The notes beneath the pieces are model-generated. The model had not been told where the DNA came from. It did no database searches and was given only the letters and a program-made list of their open reading frames with translations. Positions 8,670-18,245 of a stretch of 64,000 nucleotides of DNA are shown one piece after another. This DNA is from Paracoccus isoporae. Its GTDB lineage: Bacteria > Pseudomonadota > Alphaproteobacteria > Rhodobacterales > Rhodobacteraceae. The DNA is taken from contig NZ_FNAH01000009.1 in assembly GCF_900101865.1 (NCBI RefSeq), positions 56,524 to 120,523 of the forward strand, given 5' to 3'. Each line of letters starts with the position of its first letter. Positions within the stretch are counted from its first letter, which is position 1. Both the position numbers and the translations under genes were made by a program.

Positions 8670-9899
8670 TCACGCGACGGCGACCGAACGGTTCAATTGG
8701 CACTGTGACCACAGCGCATCCATGCCGCGGACGAGCGCGTCGATCTGGTCGGGGCTGTGCACCGGCGACGGCGTGAAGCGCAGCCGTTCGGTGCCGCGCG
8801 GCACGGTCGGGAAGTTGATCGGCTGCACATAGACCCCGAAATCATTCAGCAACATGTCCGACAGCGCCTTGCAGTGGACCGGGTTTCCGACATGGACCGG
8901 CACGATATGGCTGCCGTGATCGATGATCGGCATCCCCAGCCCCTTGAGCCGCATCTTCAGGATGCGGGCATGCAACTGCTGCGTGTCCCGCAGCGCCTGT
9001 CCGTCTTCTGTCTTCAGGAACGCGATGGAGGCCGCCGCCCCCGCCGCCACGGCCGGCGGCAGCGAGGTGGTGAAGATGAACCCCGGCGCGTAGGAGCGGA
9101 TGGCATCGACCATGCGCGCGCTTGCAGCAATATAGCCGCCGAACACGCCGAACGCCTTGCCGAGCGTGCCGTTGAAGATGTCGATCCGGTCCGTCAGCCC
9201 GTCCCGCTCGGCCACGCCGCCACCGCGCGGGCCGTACATGCCGACCGCATGCACCTCATCCAGATAGGTCAGCGCGCCGAACTCCTCGGCCAGATCGCAG
9301 ATATCGGCAATCGGGCCGAAATCGCCATCCATGGAATAGATCGATTCGAAGGCGATCAGCTTCGGCGCGGCCGGGTCGTCGGCCTCCAGCAGCTCGCGCA
9401 GATGGGCGAAGTCGTTATGCCGGAAGATCCGCTTGGCCCCGTCGAAGCGCTTGATCCCCTCGATCATCGAGGCGTGGTTGAGTTCATCCGAATAGATGAT
9501 GAGGCCGGGGAACAGCTTGCGCAGCGTCGAGAGCGTCGCGTCATTGGCGATATAGGCGCTGGAAAAGACAAGCGCCGCCGCCTTGCCGTGCAGATCGGCC
9601 AGCTCCGACTCCAGCCGCTTGTGATAGACCGTCGTGCCCGAGATATTGCGCGTCCCGCCCGAGCCCGCGCCGGTCGCATCGAGCGCCTCGTGCATCGCGT
9701 TCAGCACGACCGGGTGCTGGCCCATGCCCAGATAGTCATTGCCGCACCACACGGTGATGTCCTGCTCGGTCCCGTCCGGCCGGGTCCAGACCGCTTTCGG
9801 GAAGGCCCCCTTGCGCCGCTCGATATCGATGAAGGTGCGGTAGCGGCCTTCGTCGTGCAGCTTGCTGATGGCCTGATCGAGGGCGGCGTCATAGTTCAT
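8670..9899 (-). CDS. hemA: 5-aminolevulinate synthase (C4 pathway)
   Basis: A 409-residue PLP enzyme condensing glycine and succinyl-CoA to 5-aminolevulinate, the first committed step of heme and tetrapyrrole synthesis in alphaproteobacteria. Start [21 protein letters not shown] is typical of Rhodobacter/Paracoccus HemA. The PLP lysine is Lys248 in [13 protein letters not shown], and the Asp contacting the PLP ring is in YLDEVHAVG. Full length. The FNR-type sequence 60 bases upstream and the nearby fnrL suggest oxygen control. Confidence 0.97.
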   Translation of the reverse strand: MNYDAALDQAISKLHDEGRYRTFIDIERRKGAFPKAVWTRPDGTEQDITVWCGNDYLGMGQHPVVLNAMHEALDATGAGSGGTRNISGTTVYHKRLESELADLHGKAAALVFSSAYIANDATLSTLRKLFPGLIIYSDELNHASMIEGIKRFDGAKRIFRHNDFAHLRELLEADDPAAPKLIAFESIYSMDGDFGPIADICDLAEEFGALTYLDEVHAVGMYGPRGGGVAERDGLTDRIDIFNGTLGKAFGVFGGYIAASARMVDAIRSYAPGFIFTTSLPPAVAAGAAASIAFLKTEDGQALRDTQQLHARILKMRLKGLGMPIIDHGSHIVPVHVGNPVHCKALSDMLLNDFGVYVQPINFPTVPRGTERLRFTPSPVHSPDQIDALVRGMDALWSQCQLNRSVAVA

Positions 9900-9958
9900 C
9901 GCGGGGTCCCTTGCCTTGCTTGCTGGGGGCGATCATGTCAAATCGGGCGGACCATCCC

Positions 9959-9972
9959 TTGATACGGGTCAA
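9959..9972. promoter_or_regulatory. Candidate FnrL-binding site upstream of hemA
   Basis: TTGATACGGGTCAA matches the FNR/FnrL consensus TTGAT-N4-ATCAA except for one base in the right half (GTCAA). It lies 60 bases upstream of the hemA start codon, within range for activation or repression. FnrL regulation of hemA is known in Rhodobacter; the site's activity here is inference. It also lies about 83 bases upstream of the divergent M20 gene. Confidence 0.65.
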
Positions 9973-10054
9973 ACGGCGCGAGTTACAGGCCATTTTTTCC
10001 GAAAACTGTTCCGCGTTACCCGTGCCTTGCCCAAGTGAAACAGTCAGGAACGCC

Positions 10055-11437
10055 ATGAGCGACGCGAAAATCGACCAGGTTCTGGATCACCTCGATGCCG
10101 GACTTCCGCAGGCCATTGACCGGCTGATGGGGTTTTTGCGCATCCCCTCCATCTCCACCGATCCGGCCCATGACGGCGATGTCCGGCGGGCCGCGGAATG
10201 GCTGCGCGACGAGCTTGCCTCGATGGGTTTCGCGGCCGAGATCCGCGACACCACGGGCCATCCGATGGTGGTGGCGAAAACCCCGCCGGGCGAGGCCAGG
10301 CCCCTGCTTTTCTACGGTCATTACGATGTTCAGCCGGTCGATCCGCTGGATCTGTGGGACCGCCCGCCGTTTGAGCCCGCGCTTGAGGACACGCCCGACG
10401 GGCAGGTAATCCGCGGCCGCGGCGCATCCGATGACAAGGGCCAGCTGATGACCTTCGTCGAGGCCTGCCGGGCGTGGAAGCACGCGCATGGCGCGCTGCC
10501 CGAAGGTCTGACGCTGCTGTTCGAGGGCGAGGAGGAATCCGGCTCGCCATCGCTCGTGCCCTTCCTCGAAGGCAACCGCGACGAATTGGCGCAGTCGTTG
10601 GCGCTGATCTGCGACACCGGAATGTCATCGGACGGCCGCCCGGCCATCTCGACCCAGCTTCGCGGCTTGCTGGGAGAGGAAATCGTGCTGCGCGGCGCCG
10701 ATCGCGACCTGCATTCGGGCAGTTTCGGCGGGCTGGCGGCGAATCCCATCCAGATCCTGTGCAACGCGCTTGCCGCGCTGAAGGACGACACGGGCCGCGT
10801 CACCCTGCCCGGCTTCTATGACGGGGTCGAGGAGTTGTCGGACGATCTGCGCCGCGACTGGGAGGCGCTCGATTTCGACGCCGGGGAGTTCCTGTCCCGC
10901 GTCGGGCTGAAACACCCGGTGGGCGAACAGGGCCGGATGCCGCTGGAAATGGTCTGGAACCAGCCGACGGCGGAGATCAACGGCATCACCGGCGGCTATA
11001 CCGGCGACGGGTTCAAGACGGTCCTGCCGGCCGAGGCCCGCGCCAAGGTCAGTTTCCGGCTGACCGGCACCCAGGATCCGGCCCGCATCCGCGAGGCGTT
11101 CCGCGCCCATATCCGCGCCCATCTGCCCGGGGATTGCAGCGTCGAATTCCACGAACATGGCGGCTCTCCCGCGGCGGTGATGGACACATCCGACCCGGCC
11201 TTCGAGGCGGCGAAGACCGCGCTCAGCGAGGAATGGGACCGCGAGGCGGTGTTCATCGGCATGGGCGGCTCGATCCCGATCGCGGGGGATTTCAAGCGCA
11301 TCCTCGGCATGGATTCGATGCTGATCGGCTTCGGGCGCGACGATGACCGCATCCACTCGCCCAACGAGAAATACGATGTCGAAAGCTTCGCCAAGGGCGC
11401 GCGAAGCTGGGCGCGCATTCTCGCGACGCTGCGCTGA
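10055..11437 (+). CDS. M20-family metallopeptidase (dipeptidase / acylase)
   Basis: A 460-residue cytoplasmic di-zinc hydrolase of the M20 (ArgE/DapE/CPG2) family. The first metal motif is FYGHYDVQPVDP (His89, Asp91), the second GRGASDDKGQ (Asp126/127), and the catalytic and metal glutamates lie in FEGEEESGS (about 159-161). The length and DVQPVDP resemble bacterial M20 dipeptidases and carnosinase-like enzymes. The substrate cannot be read from the sequence. The ATG at 10055 is preferred because homology starts at MSDAKIDQVLDHLD; the frame is open to 9911. Confidence 0.9.
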   Translation: MSDAKIDQVLDHLDAGLPQAIDRLMGFLRIPSISTDPAHDGDVRRAAEWLRDELASMGFAAEIRDTTGHPMVVAKTPPGEARPLLFYGHYDVQPVDPLDLWDRPPFEPALEDTPDGQVIRGRGASDDKGQLMTFVEACRAWKHAHGALPEGLTLLFEGEEESGSPSLVPFLEGNRDELAQSLALICDTGMSSDGRPAISTQLRGLLGEEIVLRGADRDLHSGSFGGLAANPIQILCNALAALKDDTGRVTLPGFYDGVEELSDDLRRDWEALDFDAGEFLSRVGLKHPVGEQGRMPLEMVWNQPTAEINGITGGYTGDGFKTVLPAEARAKVSFRLTGTQDPARIREAFRAHIRAHLPGDCSVEFHEHGGSPAAVMDTSDPAFEAAKTALSEEWDREAVFIGMGGSIPIAGDFKRILGMDSMLIGFGRDDDRIHSPNEKYDVESFAKGARSWARILATLR

Positions 11438-11457
11438 GGCGGCATCCCCTTGCGATG

Positions 11458-11487
11458 CGCGACGCGGCGCCGGTCCGCTGCGTCGCG
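11458..11487. terminator. Hairpin between convergent M20 and SLT genes
   Basis: CGCGACGC (11458-11465) pairs perfectly with GCGTCGCG (11480-11487) around a 14-base loop, between two converging stop codons. No T-run follows on either strand. A bidirectional, perhaps rho-assisted, terminator is plausible. Confidence 0.4.
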
Positions 11488-11499
11488 TGACTTGAACCT

Positions 11500-12159
11500 C
11501 TAGCGGCAATACTCCTGCTGGCGCGTCCAGCCGGCAATCTCGGCGCGCTTGGTGCGGCTGCGCATCGGCATCCAGTCCCGCGCCACCCCGCGCCAGCCGC
11601 CGCCCGCCCGCGCAATGGCGTTGTCGCGCGCGACCTGCTTCGCCGCGATCCTGACCGCGCAGGCCATGTTGGCCCGCGGGTCCAGCAACGCCCCCGCCGC
11701 GCAGCCGTAACCCTTTGCCGTGCGTGGCGAGATCTGCATCAGCCCCAGGTAACGCCCGCCCGCGCCGCTGGCCTTCGGGTTGTGACTGCTTTCGTGCCGT
11801 GCCAGCGCCGACAGCAGCCCGGCCCAGAAGGCGCGCCGATTCTCCGCACTCTGGCGTTCGTAGGCCGGGCAGAACTCCATCACATCCGACGGCACGCGCG
11901 ACATCAGCACCGCCCCTTCGGCGTCAAGCGCGGCCAGCGTCGCCCTGGTCCATTCCGCGCTGTTCTGCCGTCCGTCCCACCGCATCGGCGGCAGCGGCGC
12001 GGTCCCCGGCAGCGCCGCCACCGCGCGCCGCGCCAGTCCCGGCTTGTTCGCGGCCAGCGTCGGCGCCTCGACCGCCGCGCGGCCGATATCCGCACTGTCG
12101 CAGCCTGCCACGCTCAGCAGCGCGGCCGCCATGACTGCCAGTTTCACCCGATGTCTCAT
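11500..12159 (-). CDS. SLT-domain lytic transglycosylase lipoprotein
   Basis: A 219-residue protein beginning MRHRVKLAVMAAALLSVAGCDS, a lipoprotein signal with a lipobox at LSVAGC. The SLT fold shows the catalytic Glu in LARHESSHNPKASG, then GLMQISPRTAKGYGC. It would cleave peptidoglycan glycan strands between MurNAc and GlcNAc, anchored in the outer or inner membrane. The ATG at 12159 gives the intact signal peptide. It is divergent from gatB. Confidence 0.88.
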   Translation of the reverse strand: MRHRVKLAVMAAALLSVAGCDSADIGRAAVEAPTLAANKPGLARRAVAALPGTAPLPPMRWDGRQNSAEWTRATLAALDAEGAVLMSRVPSDVMEFCPAYERQSAENRRAFWAGLLSALARHESSHNPKASGAGGRYLGLMQISPRTAKGYGCAAGALLDPRANMACAVRIAAKQVARDNAIARAGGGWRGVARDWMPMRSRTKRAEIAGWTRQQEYCR

Positions 12160-12405
12160 CTGTCCCGCCGGAGTCTGTTGTCCCTGCCCCGGCGCTAGCC
12201 GAAAAAACCGCCGCCGGATACGGGCGTGCCGCTCAACAGGCCGCGAGCGGGCGGTGAACACCCCCGCAAGCCGCGTGACGTTGCGGCACGGCGCGCCCGG
12301 CCAACCCCGCGGCGCACCCCCGTCGGCGCTGCACCGGTTCAGAGGCACCCTTGCCCGCGCCCCCCGCGCGGCATAGAAACCGGGGCAGCCAGACAGGACG
12401 GATTC

Positions 12406-13920
12406 ATGCTCGACCATCTCGACTTCACCACGCCGGACCCCAAGCGCATCGCCGGGGCGACCTCGGACTGGGAACTCGTCATCGGGCTGGAGGTCCATGC
12501 CCAGGTCTCCTCCAACGCCAAGCTGTTCTCCGGCGCCTCGACCGCATTCGGGGCCGAACCCAACAGCAATGTCGCCTTCGTTGATGCCGCCATGCCGGGA
12601 ATGCTGCCGGTCATCAACGAATTCTGCGTGGCGCAGGCGGTGAAAACCGGGCTGGGCCTGATGGCGGAGATCAATCTGCGCAGCGCCTTCGACCGGAAGA
12701 ATTACTTCTATCCCGACCTGCCGCAGGGCTATCAGATCAGCCAGCTTTACCATCCCATCGTGGGAGAAGGTGAAATCATCATCGATATGGGTCCGGGCGT
12801 GGGCCGGAAGGTCCGTATCGAGCGCATCCATCTGGAACAGGATGCCGGCAAATCGATTCACGACATGGACCCGAATATGTCCTTCGTCGATTTCAACCGC
12901 ACCGGTGTCGCGTTGATGGAGATCGTCAGCCGCCCCGATCTGCGCGGGCCCGAAGAAGCCGCGGCCTATGTCGCCAAGCTGCGCCAGATCCTGCGCTATC
13001 TGGGAACCTGCGACGGCAATATGCAGAACGGCAATCTGCGCGCCGATGTCAACGTCTCGGTCTGCAAGCCGGGCGATTACGAACGCTATCAGGAAACGCA
13101 GGATTTCAGCCATCTCGGCACGCGCTGCGAGATCAAGAACATGAATTCGCTGCGCTTTATCCAGCAGGCCATCGAATACGAGGCGCGCCGCCAGATCGCC
13201 ATCATCGAGGATGGCGGCGAGATCGTGCAGGAAACCCGGCTCTACGATCCCGATCGCGGCGAGACCCGCTCCATGCGCTCCAAGGAAGAGGCGCATGACT
13301 ACCGCTATTTCCCCGATCCCGACCTGCTGCCGCTGGAGATCGAGCAGGCTTGGGTGGACGCGATCGGCGCCGACATGCCCGAGCTGCCCGACGCCAAGAA
13401 GGCCCGCTTCGTCAAGGAGCTGGGCCTGTCGGAATATGACGCGGGCGTGCTGACCGCCGAAGTCGAGAATGCCGATTACTTCGAGAAGGTGGCGGCGGGC
13501 CGCGACGGCAAGGCCGCGGCGAACTGGGTCATCAACGAGCTGTTCGGCCGGCTGAACAAGGAAGACCTGACCATCGAGACCTCGCCCGTCTCCGCCGCTC
13601 AGCTTGGCGGCATCATCGACCTGATCGCCAAGGGCGACATCTCGGGCAAAATCGCCAAGGATCTGTTCGAGATCGTCTGGACGGAGGGCGGCGAGCCGGC
13701 CCAGATCGTCGAGGCGCGCGGCATGAAGCAGGTCACCGATCTGGGCGAGATCGAGAAGGTTGTCGATGAGATCATCGCCGCCAACCCCGCCCAGGTGGAA
13801 AAGGCCAAGCAGAACCCGAAACTCGCCGGCTGGTTCGTGGGCCAGGTGCTCAAGGCCACCGGCGGCAAGGCCAACCCGGCAGCGGTGAACGAACTGGTCG
13901 CGAAGAAGCTGGGCGGGTGA
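12406..13920 (+). CDS. gatB: Asp-tRNA(Asn)/Glu-tRNA(Gln) amidotransferase subunit B
   Basis: A 504-residue subunit of the GatCAB complex, which amidates mischarged Glu-tRNA(Gln) and Asp-tRNA(Asn). Diagnostic motifs are [24 protein letters not shown], the kinase segment [17 protein letters not shown], and the C-terminal YqeY-like tail ([17 protein letters not shown]). The start at 12406 follows AGGACGG. gatA and gatC are not adjacent in this window. Its TGA overlaps the GTG start of the next gene. Confidence 0.96.
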   Translation: MLDHLDFTTPDPKRIAGATSDWELVIGLEVHAQVSSNAKLFSGASTAFGAEPNSNVAFVDAAMPGMLPVINEFCVAQAVKTGLGLMAEINLRSAFDRKNYFYPDLPQGYQISQLYHPIVGEGEIIIDMGPGVGRKVRIERIHLEQDAGKSIHDMDPNMSFVDFNRTGVALMEIVSRPDLRGPEEAAAYVAKLRQILRYLGTCDGNMQNGNLRADVNVSVCKPGDYERYQETQDFSHLGTRCEIKNMNSLRFIQQAIEYEARRQIAIIEDGGEIVQETRLYDPDRGETRSMRSKEEAHDYRYFPDPDLLPLEIEQAWVDAIGADMPELPDAKKARFVKELGLSEYDAGVLTAEVENADYFEKVAAGRDGKAAANWVINELFGRLNKEDLTIETSPVSAAQLGGIIDLIAKGDISGKIAKDLFEIVWTEGGEPAQIVEARGMKQVTDLGEIEKVVDEIIAANPAQVEKAKQNPKLAGWFVGQVLKATGGKANPAAVNELVAKKLGG

Positions 13921-14402
13921 GGCGGACCTTGTTGCTCGCCCTGCTTGCCGGGCTCGCGTGTCTCGCCGCGTTCGGGCTCGTTGCGCTGCCCTTTATCCTT
14001 GGGATCCCCTTCGCGGATTGGCTGATCCGGCCCGCCTTTCTGCTCGCGCCGGTGGCGGCGGCCTGTCTGGTCGGCGTCCTGTGGCGCCGCCGTCGGCGCG
14101 CGATGCCAAGCCGGTCGGCGCGCATGACCGCCAGCCTGATGATGACCGCGGGGCTGATGGCCATCTATTTGTCCGCCGGGCTGTATGTCTCCTACATGTT
14201 TGCCACCGATTTCGGCCCGCGCGAGCCCGACCCGCCCGGACCGCTGGAGTATCTGGGCAGCCTCGCGCCATCGCATGTGCTGTCGATGCTACCCGCATTG
14301 CTTGCGCTGAGCCTGCTGAGCCTGATCCAGACCGCCGCCGGCATCTGGCTCGGCTGCTGGCTGGGCGGGCGGGGCGCGGCCGGCCGCGACGGCACCATCT
14401 GA
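13917..14402 (+). CDS. Small multi-pass membrane protein
   Basis: A 161-residue protein from a GTG that overlaps the gatB stop (GTGA), so translation is probably coupled. Four hydrophobic helices are visible: residues 3-24, 33-53, 70-92 and 118-145. A basic loop [13 protein letters not shown] lies between helices 2 and 3. I do not recognise the family. Confidence 0.7.
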   Translation: MRRTLLLALLAGLACLAAFGLVALPFILGIPFADWLIRPAFLLAPVAAACLVGVLWRRRRRAMPSRSARMTASLMMTAGLMAIYLSAGLYVSYMFATDFGPREPDPPGPLEYLGSLAPSHVLSMLPALLALSLLSLIQTAAGIWLGCWLGGRGAAGRDGTI

Positions 14403-14463
14403 CGGGTCTGGCCTTTCGGGTTACGAATGCTCTAAACATCGGGCAACGCAACGGGGAACGCCT

Positions 14464-15093
14464 ATGCAGCATTACGAATACCGCACCGTCCCGGCCCCCG
14501 CCCGCAGCGAGAAGGCGAAGGGCGCCAAGACCCCCGCCGACCGCTATGCCGTCACGCTGACCGAGGCGATCAACCGGGTGGCGGCCGAGGGGTGGGAGTA
14601 TCTGCGCGCCGAGACGCTGCCATCGGAGGAGCGCAGCGGGCTGACCGGGCGCACCACGCTGTTCCACAATCTGCTGATCTTCCGCCGCCCGCTGACGGCG
14701 GCCGCGCGCCCGGCCGGATCGGCCGGGGATGCCGCTTCCCCCGCCATATCGACCCGAAACGAGGCCGGCGCGGCGCAGCCGGAGCCCGCCATCGCCGCAT
14801 CCGGCCTCGCAGCCCGGTCTGCACCCGGCCCCGCGCGCGGGCGCGAAGCGCCGGTCACCCCGCCCGCGGGCGATCCCGAGACCAGCCTGCCGACGGCGTC
14901 GATCCCCGCACATGACAGCCGCGACCGCCCCACCGGCTCTCCGGTCTTTTCCGAGAAGATGCGGGTGACGGACAAGCCCCGCCAGCCAGCGGACAGGACC
15001 GACGGCGCGCCCGCGACCGGCGAAAGCGGCGGCGAGTCGTCAGGCAGCGCCGCGAGCGGTTCGAGAGATGGCGGCGCCTCCTCTGCCGACTGA
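14464..15093 (+). CDS. DUF4177-type protein with long disordered tail
   Basis: 209 residues. The first 80 (MQHYEYRTVPAPAR...AINRVAAEGWEYLRAETLP...LLIFRRPL) match the small alpha/beta DUF4177 fold, of unknown function. The remaining 130 residues are Pro/Ala/Ser/Gly-rich and acidic, with no visible fold. No signal peptide or membrane helix. A ribosome binding site (GGGGAACG) precedes the ATG. Confidence 0.75.
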   Translation: MQHYEYRTVPAPARSEKAKGAKTPADRYAVTLTEAINRVAAEGWEYLRAETLPSEERSGLTGRTTLFHNLLIFRRPLTAAARPAGSAGDAASPAISTRNEAGAAQPEPAIAASGLAARSAPGPARGREAPVTPPAGDPETSLPTASIPAHDSRDRPTGSPVFSEKMRVTDKPRQPADRTDGAPATGESGGESSGSAASGSRDGGASSAD

Positions 15094-15122
15094 CGGGGCA
15101 GAGCGGGGCGGGACGCGCCGTC

Positions 15123-15455
15123 TCAATGCGGGTTGGCGCGCGAGAACAGGTTGATGACAATGACCCCGGCGGCGATCAGCCCGATGCCGATCACCGCCGG
15201 GCCATCCAGACGCTGACCCAGGAACGCCCAGCCGATCAGCGAAATCAGCGCGATCCCCGCCCCCGACCAGACCGCATACATCACGCCGACCGGCATGGAC
15301 TGCACCACGACCGACAGCGCATAGAAGCTGAGCCCATAGCAGACCGCCATCAGCACGGTAGGGCCGGTGCGGGTGAATTGCGCCGATTGCTGCAGCGCCG
15401 TGGTGCCCACGACCTCCAGCCCCACCGCGCCTGCCAGCCACATCCAGACCGGCAT
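15123..15455 (-). CDS. SMR-family small multidrug/cation efflux transporter
   Basis: A 110-residue four-helix membrane protein aligning over its whole length with EmrE/QacE. The essential proton- and drug-binding glutamate is Glu14 in GLEVVGTT. Other conserved blocks are SFYALSVVVQSMPVGVMYAVWSGAG and GWAFLGQRLDGPAVIG. It acts as a dimer in the inner membrane, exchanging protons for quaternary cations. Its start overlaps the miaB stop (TGATG on the minus strand), so the two are translationally coupled. Confidence 0.92.
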   Translation of the reverse strand: MPVWMWLAGAVGLEVVGTTALQQSAQFTRTGPTVLMAVCYGLSFYALSVVVQSMPVGVMYAVWSGAGIALISLIGWAFLGQRLDGPAVIGIGLIAAGVIVINLFSRANPH

Positions 15456-16768
15456 CAGACCAGCCTGCCTGCCAGCGAGTTGGGCGCGGAATGGGTGATC
15501 TCCACCTCGACCAGTTCCCCGATTTTCGCCTCCGGCGCCGCGACAAAGACCGAATGCAGGTAATCGGATTTGCCGACCATCTGCCCGGCCTCGCGGCCCT
15601 TTTTCTCGAACAGCACGCCGAGGCGGCGACCCACCATCGATTGCTGCGCCGCCTTCTGCTGACGGCTCAGCAGCGCCTGCAATTCCTGCAACCGCGCATC
15701 GGCGACCTCCGACGGCACCTCTTCGCGCCCTGCAGCGGGGGTGCCGGGGCGGGCCGAGTATTTGAAGCTGAAGGCGCTGCCGTAACCGACCGCCTCGATC
15801 AGCCGCAGCGTGTCGCGGTGGTCCTGATCCGTCTCGCCGGGGAAACCGGCAATGAAATCCGAGGTCAGCATGATATCGGGCCGCGCCGCGCGAATGCGGT
15901 CGATCAGGCGCAGATACGCATCCGCCGTGTGCTTGCGGTTCATCGCCTTGAGCACGCGGTCGCTGCCGGATTGCACCGGCAGATGCAGATAGGGCATCAG
16001 CTTCGGCTCATCGCCATGCGCCGCGATCAGATCGTCGGTCATGTCATTGGGATGGCTGGTCGTGTAGCGGATGCGGTCCAGCCCGTCGATCTCGGCAATG
16101 GCGCGGATCAGCCGGCCGAACTGCCATTCGCGTCCATCCGGCCCGGCCCCGTGCCAGCCGTTGACGTTCTGCCCCAGCAGCGTGATCTCGCGCACGCCCC
16201 TTCCGACCAGATCACGCGCCTCGGCCAGGATGCGGTCCACCGGGCGCGAGACCTCGGCGCCGCGCGTATAGGGCACCACGCAGAAGGCGCAGAACTTGTC
16301 GCAGCCTTCCTGCACGGTCAGAAACGCCGTCGGCGCGCGGCGGGTGGCGCGGGCTTTCGGCAGATGGTCGAACTTGTCTTCCTCGGGGAACTCGGTCAGC
16401 ACGCGCGGGCCTTCGCCACGCGCCATGGCGGGCAGCTTGTGATAGCTTTGCGGGCCGACGACCAGATCCACCAGCGGCATCCGGTTCACGATCTCCTCGC
16501 CCTCGGCCTGCGCCACGCAGCCCGCCACGGCGATCTTCAGATCGGGTTTCTCGGCCTTCACCGGCTTCAGCCGGCCCAGATCGGAATACAGCTTCTCCGC
16601 CGCCTTTTCCCGGATATGGCAGGTGTTCAGCAGCACCATGTCGGCCTGCGCCTGATCCTCGGTCAGCACATAGCCATCCGCGCCCATCGCCTCGGCCATG
16701 CGCGCGCTGTCATAGACATTCATCTGACAGCCATAGGTCTTGATGAAAAGCTTCTTGGGTTCGGCCAT
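15455..16768 (-). CDS. miaB: tRNA-2-methylthio-N6-(dimethylallyl)adenosine synthase MiaB
   Basis: A 437-residue radical-SAM methylthiotransferase modifying A37 of tRNAs that read UNN codons. The N-terminal UPF0004 domain has [12 protein letters not shown] with Cys14. The radical-SAM cluster is [15 protein letters not shown], and the C-terminal TRAM domain is visible ([29 protein letters not shown]). Start [15 protein letters not shown] at 16768 is preferred over an ATG six codons upstream. It lies upstream of, and overlaps by one base, the SMR gene. Confidence 0.96.
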   Translation of the reverse strand: MAEPKKLFIKTYGCQMNVYDSARMAEAMGADGYVLTEDQAQADMVLLNTCHIREKAAEKLYSDLGRLKPVKAEKPDLKIAVAGCVAQAEGEEIVNRMPLVDLVVGPQSYHKLPAMARGEGPRVLTEFPEEDKFDHLPKARATRRAPTAFLTVQEGCDKFCAFCVVPYTRGAEVSRPVDRILAEARDLVGRGVREITLLGQNVNGWHGAGPDGREWQFGRLIRAIAEIDGLDRIRYTTSHPNDMTDDLIAAHGDEPKLMPYLHLPVQSGSDRVLKAMNRKHTADAYLRLIDRIRAARPDIMLTSDFIAGFPGETDQDHRDTLRLIEAVGYGSAFSFKYSARPGTPAAGREEVPSEVADARLQELQALLSRQQKAAQQSMVGRRLGVLFEKKGREAGQMVGKSDYLHSVFVAAPEAKIGELVEVEITHSAPNSLAGRLV

Positions 16769-16849
16769 GATCGGGTTCCTCTGCAAGCGCGGCTTCTAGC
16801 CGAAACCGGCGGCAAAGCAAAGCCGGGCCGGATCACGGCCGCGTGGCGG

Positions 16850-17233
16850 TCAGACGAAGCCCTGCCAGACCAGAACCCAGACGATCACGATGCCCAGAAC
16901 CAGCAGCCCAAACAGCACCGAGGCGGCGAAATTCGTCGCCCGTTCCTGCATCCGCGTCACCCGCCCGAAGGGTTTCAGATAGGCGACCAGGTCGGCATGG
17001 GCCTGGGCGGCATCACCGAAATCGGTCTGCCGGGCGATCTTGGGCGCGTTCGTGACCCGCTCGGCGTCGCGCAGCGTCTCGGCCTGTTTCAGCAGCTTGC
17101 GCGGCAGCGCCCCGCCCCGGCGGCGGATCATCACCCCCAGATCATAGCTCTCGCCCCGGCGCACGCCCCCCAGCCGCGTGGCCATCAGCACCGCGACCTC
17201 CTCGGCCCAGCTTCTCACGTTCAGTGGCGTCAT
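16850..17233 (-). CDS. Hypothetical protein with C-terminal membrane anchor
   Basis: 127 residues from the ATG at 17233 (MTPLNVRSWAEEVAVLMATRLGG); the frame continues eight codons upstream. The N-terminal 90 residues are helical and charged (RRRGGALPRKLLKQAETLRDAERVTNAPKIARQ). The C-terminal helix FAASVLFGLLVLGIVIVWVLVWQ is a clear transmembrane segment, so this is probably a tail-anchored cytoplasmic protein. I do not recognise the function. It is divergent from the esterase gene. Confidence 0.7.
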   Translation of the reverse strand: MTPLNVRSWAEEVAVLMATRLGGVRRGESYDLGVMIRRRGGALPRKLLKQAETLRDAERVTNAPKIARQTDFGDAAQAHADLVAYLKPFGRVTRMQERATNFAASVLFGLLVLGIVIVWVLVWQGFV

Positions 17234-17300
17234 GCGGCACCTCCTGCGGCGCAGCATAGCCCGGCTGGCACAGCCCTGCCAGAGCGGCTAGAGTGCCGGA

Positions 17301-18074
17301 ATGAAGCTGAACACGATCATCTCCGGCAGCCCCGGCGACGCCCCGCCCGTCCTCCTCGTGCATGGTCTGTTCGGCCAGGCGCGCAATCTGGGCGGGCTGG
17401 CCCGGCGGCTGGATGATGCCCGCCAGGTCATTTCGGTCGATATGCGCAATCACGGCGATTCGCCGCATGACCCGGACCATTCCTATCCCGCGCTTGCCGG
17501 CGATCTGGCCCGGGTGATCGAGGCGCACGGAGGGGTGGCGGATGTGGTCGGCCATTCCATGGGCGGCAAGGCCGCGATGACCCTGGCGCTGAGCCGCCCC
17601 GAACTGGTGCGGCGGCTGGTGGTGATGGACATCGCGCCCGTGACCTACAGCCACAGCCAGCAGGAATATATCGACGCCATGCAGGGAATGGATCTGACCG
17701 GTCTCAAGCTGCGCTCCGACGCCGACAAGCGGCTGGCGGCCGAGATCGACGATCCCGGCGTGCGGGCGTTTCTGCTGCAAAGCCTCGACCTGAAGGCCGA
17801 TCCGCCGGAATGGAAGCTCAATCTCGACGTGCTGTCCGACCAGATGTCCAGCCTGACCGGCTGGCCCGACGGGCTGAACCCCGGCGCGTTCGACGGACCG
17901 GCCCTGTTTCTGGCCGGCGCGGCCTCGGATTACGCCGCCGAAGGCCCCGCCGCAGATGCGATCCGCCGCTATTTCCCGCAGGCGGAGCTGCGCTATCTGG
18001 ACGGCTGCGGACACTGGATCCATGCCGAGAAGCCGAAAGAGGTGGGCGAGGCGGTGGCCGGGTTCCTCGGCTGA
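17301..18074 (+). CDS. Alpha/beta hydrolase, YbfF-like esterase
   Basis: 257 residues, cytoplasmic. It has the oxyanion segment VLLVHGLFGQARN, the nucleophile elbow GHSMGG with Ser86, and a C-terminal catalytic His in DGCGHWIHAEKP. Overall pattern and length fit the YbfF acyl-CoA-ester/esterase group of the alpha/beta hydrolase fold. The natural substrate is not determinable. Confidence 0.88.
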   Translation: MKLNTIISGSPGDAPPVLLVHGLFGQARNLGGLARRLDDARQVISVDMRNHGDSPHDPDHSYPALAGDLARVIEAHGGVADVVGHSMGGKAAMTLALSRPELVRRLVVMDIAPVTYSHSQQEYIDAMQGMDLTGLKLRSDADKRLAAEIDDPGVRAFLLQSLDLKADPPEWKLNLDVLSDQMSSLTGWPDGLNPGAFDGPALFLAGAASDYAAEGPAADAIRRYFPQAELRYLDGCGHWIHAEKPKEVGEAVAGFLG

Positions 18075-18245
18075 GCGACCCCGCCACGCAGTCGGCACCG
18101 CCCCGTTCATTCGGATGGTGCCGGGCGGCCGCGATTCTGCTAAGATCATGGAAGAAAAGTCGAAACTTGGCTGACTGACCGCCGTGTGACGGGCATTGCC
18201 GCCAGGCAACCCGCACCCGCCGGGCCGGTCCGCGGGGGATGGTAT

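Noticed and set aside
12160..13296. Upstream extension of the SLT gene across gatB
   Set aside because: The 598-codon frame is open only because it is antisense to gatB; the lipoprotein signal fixes the real start at 12159.
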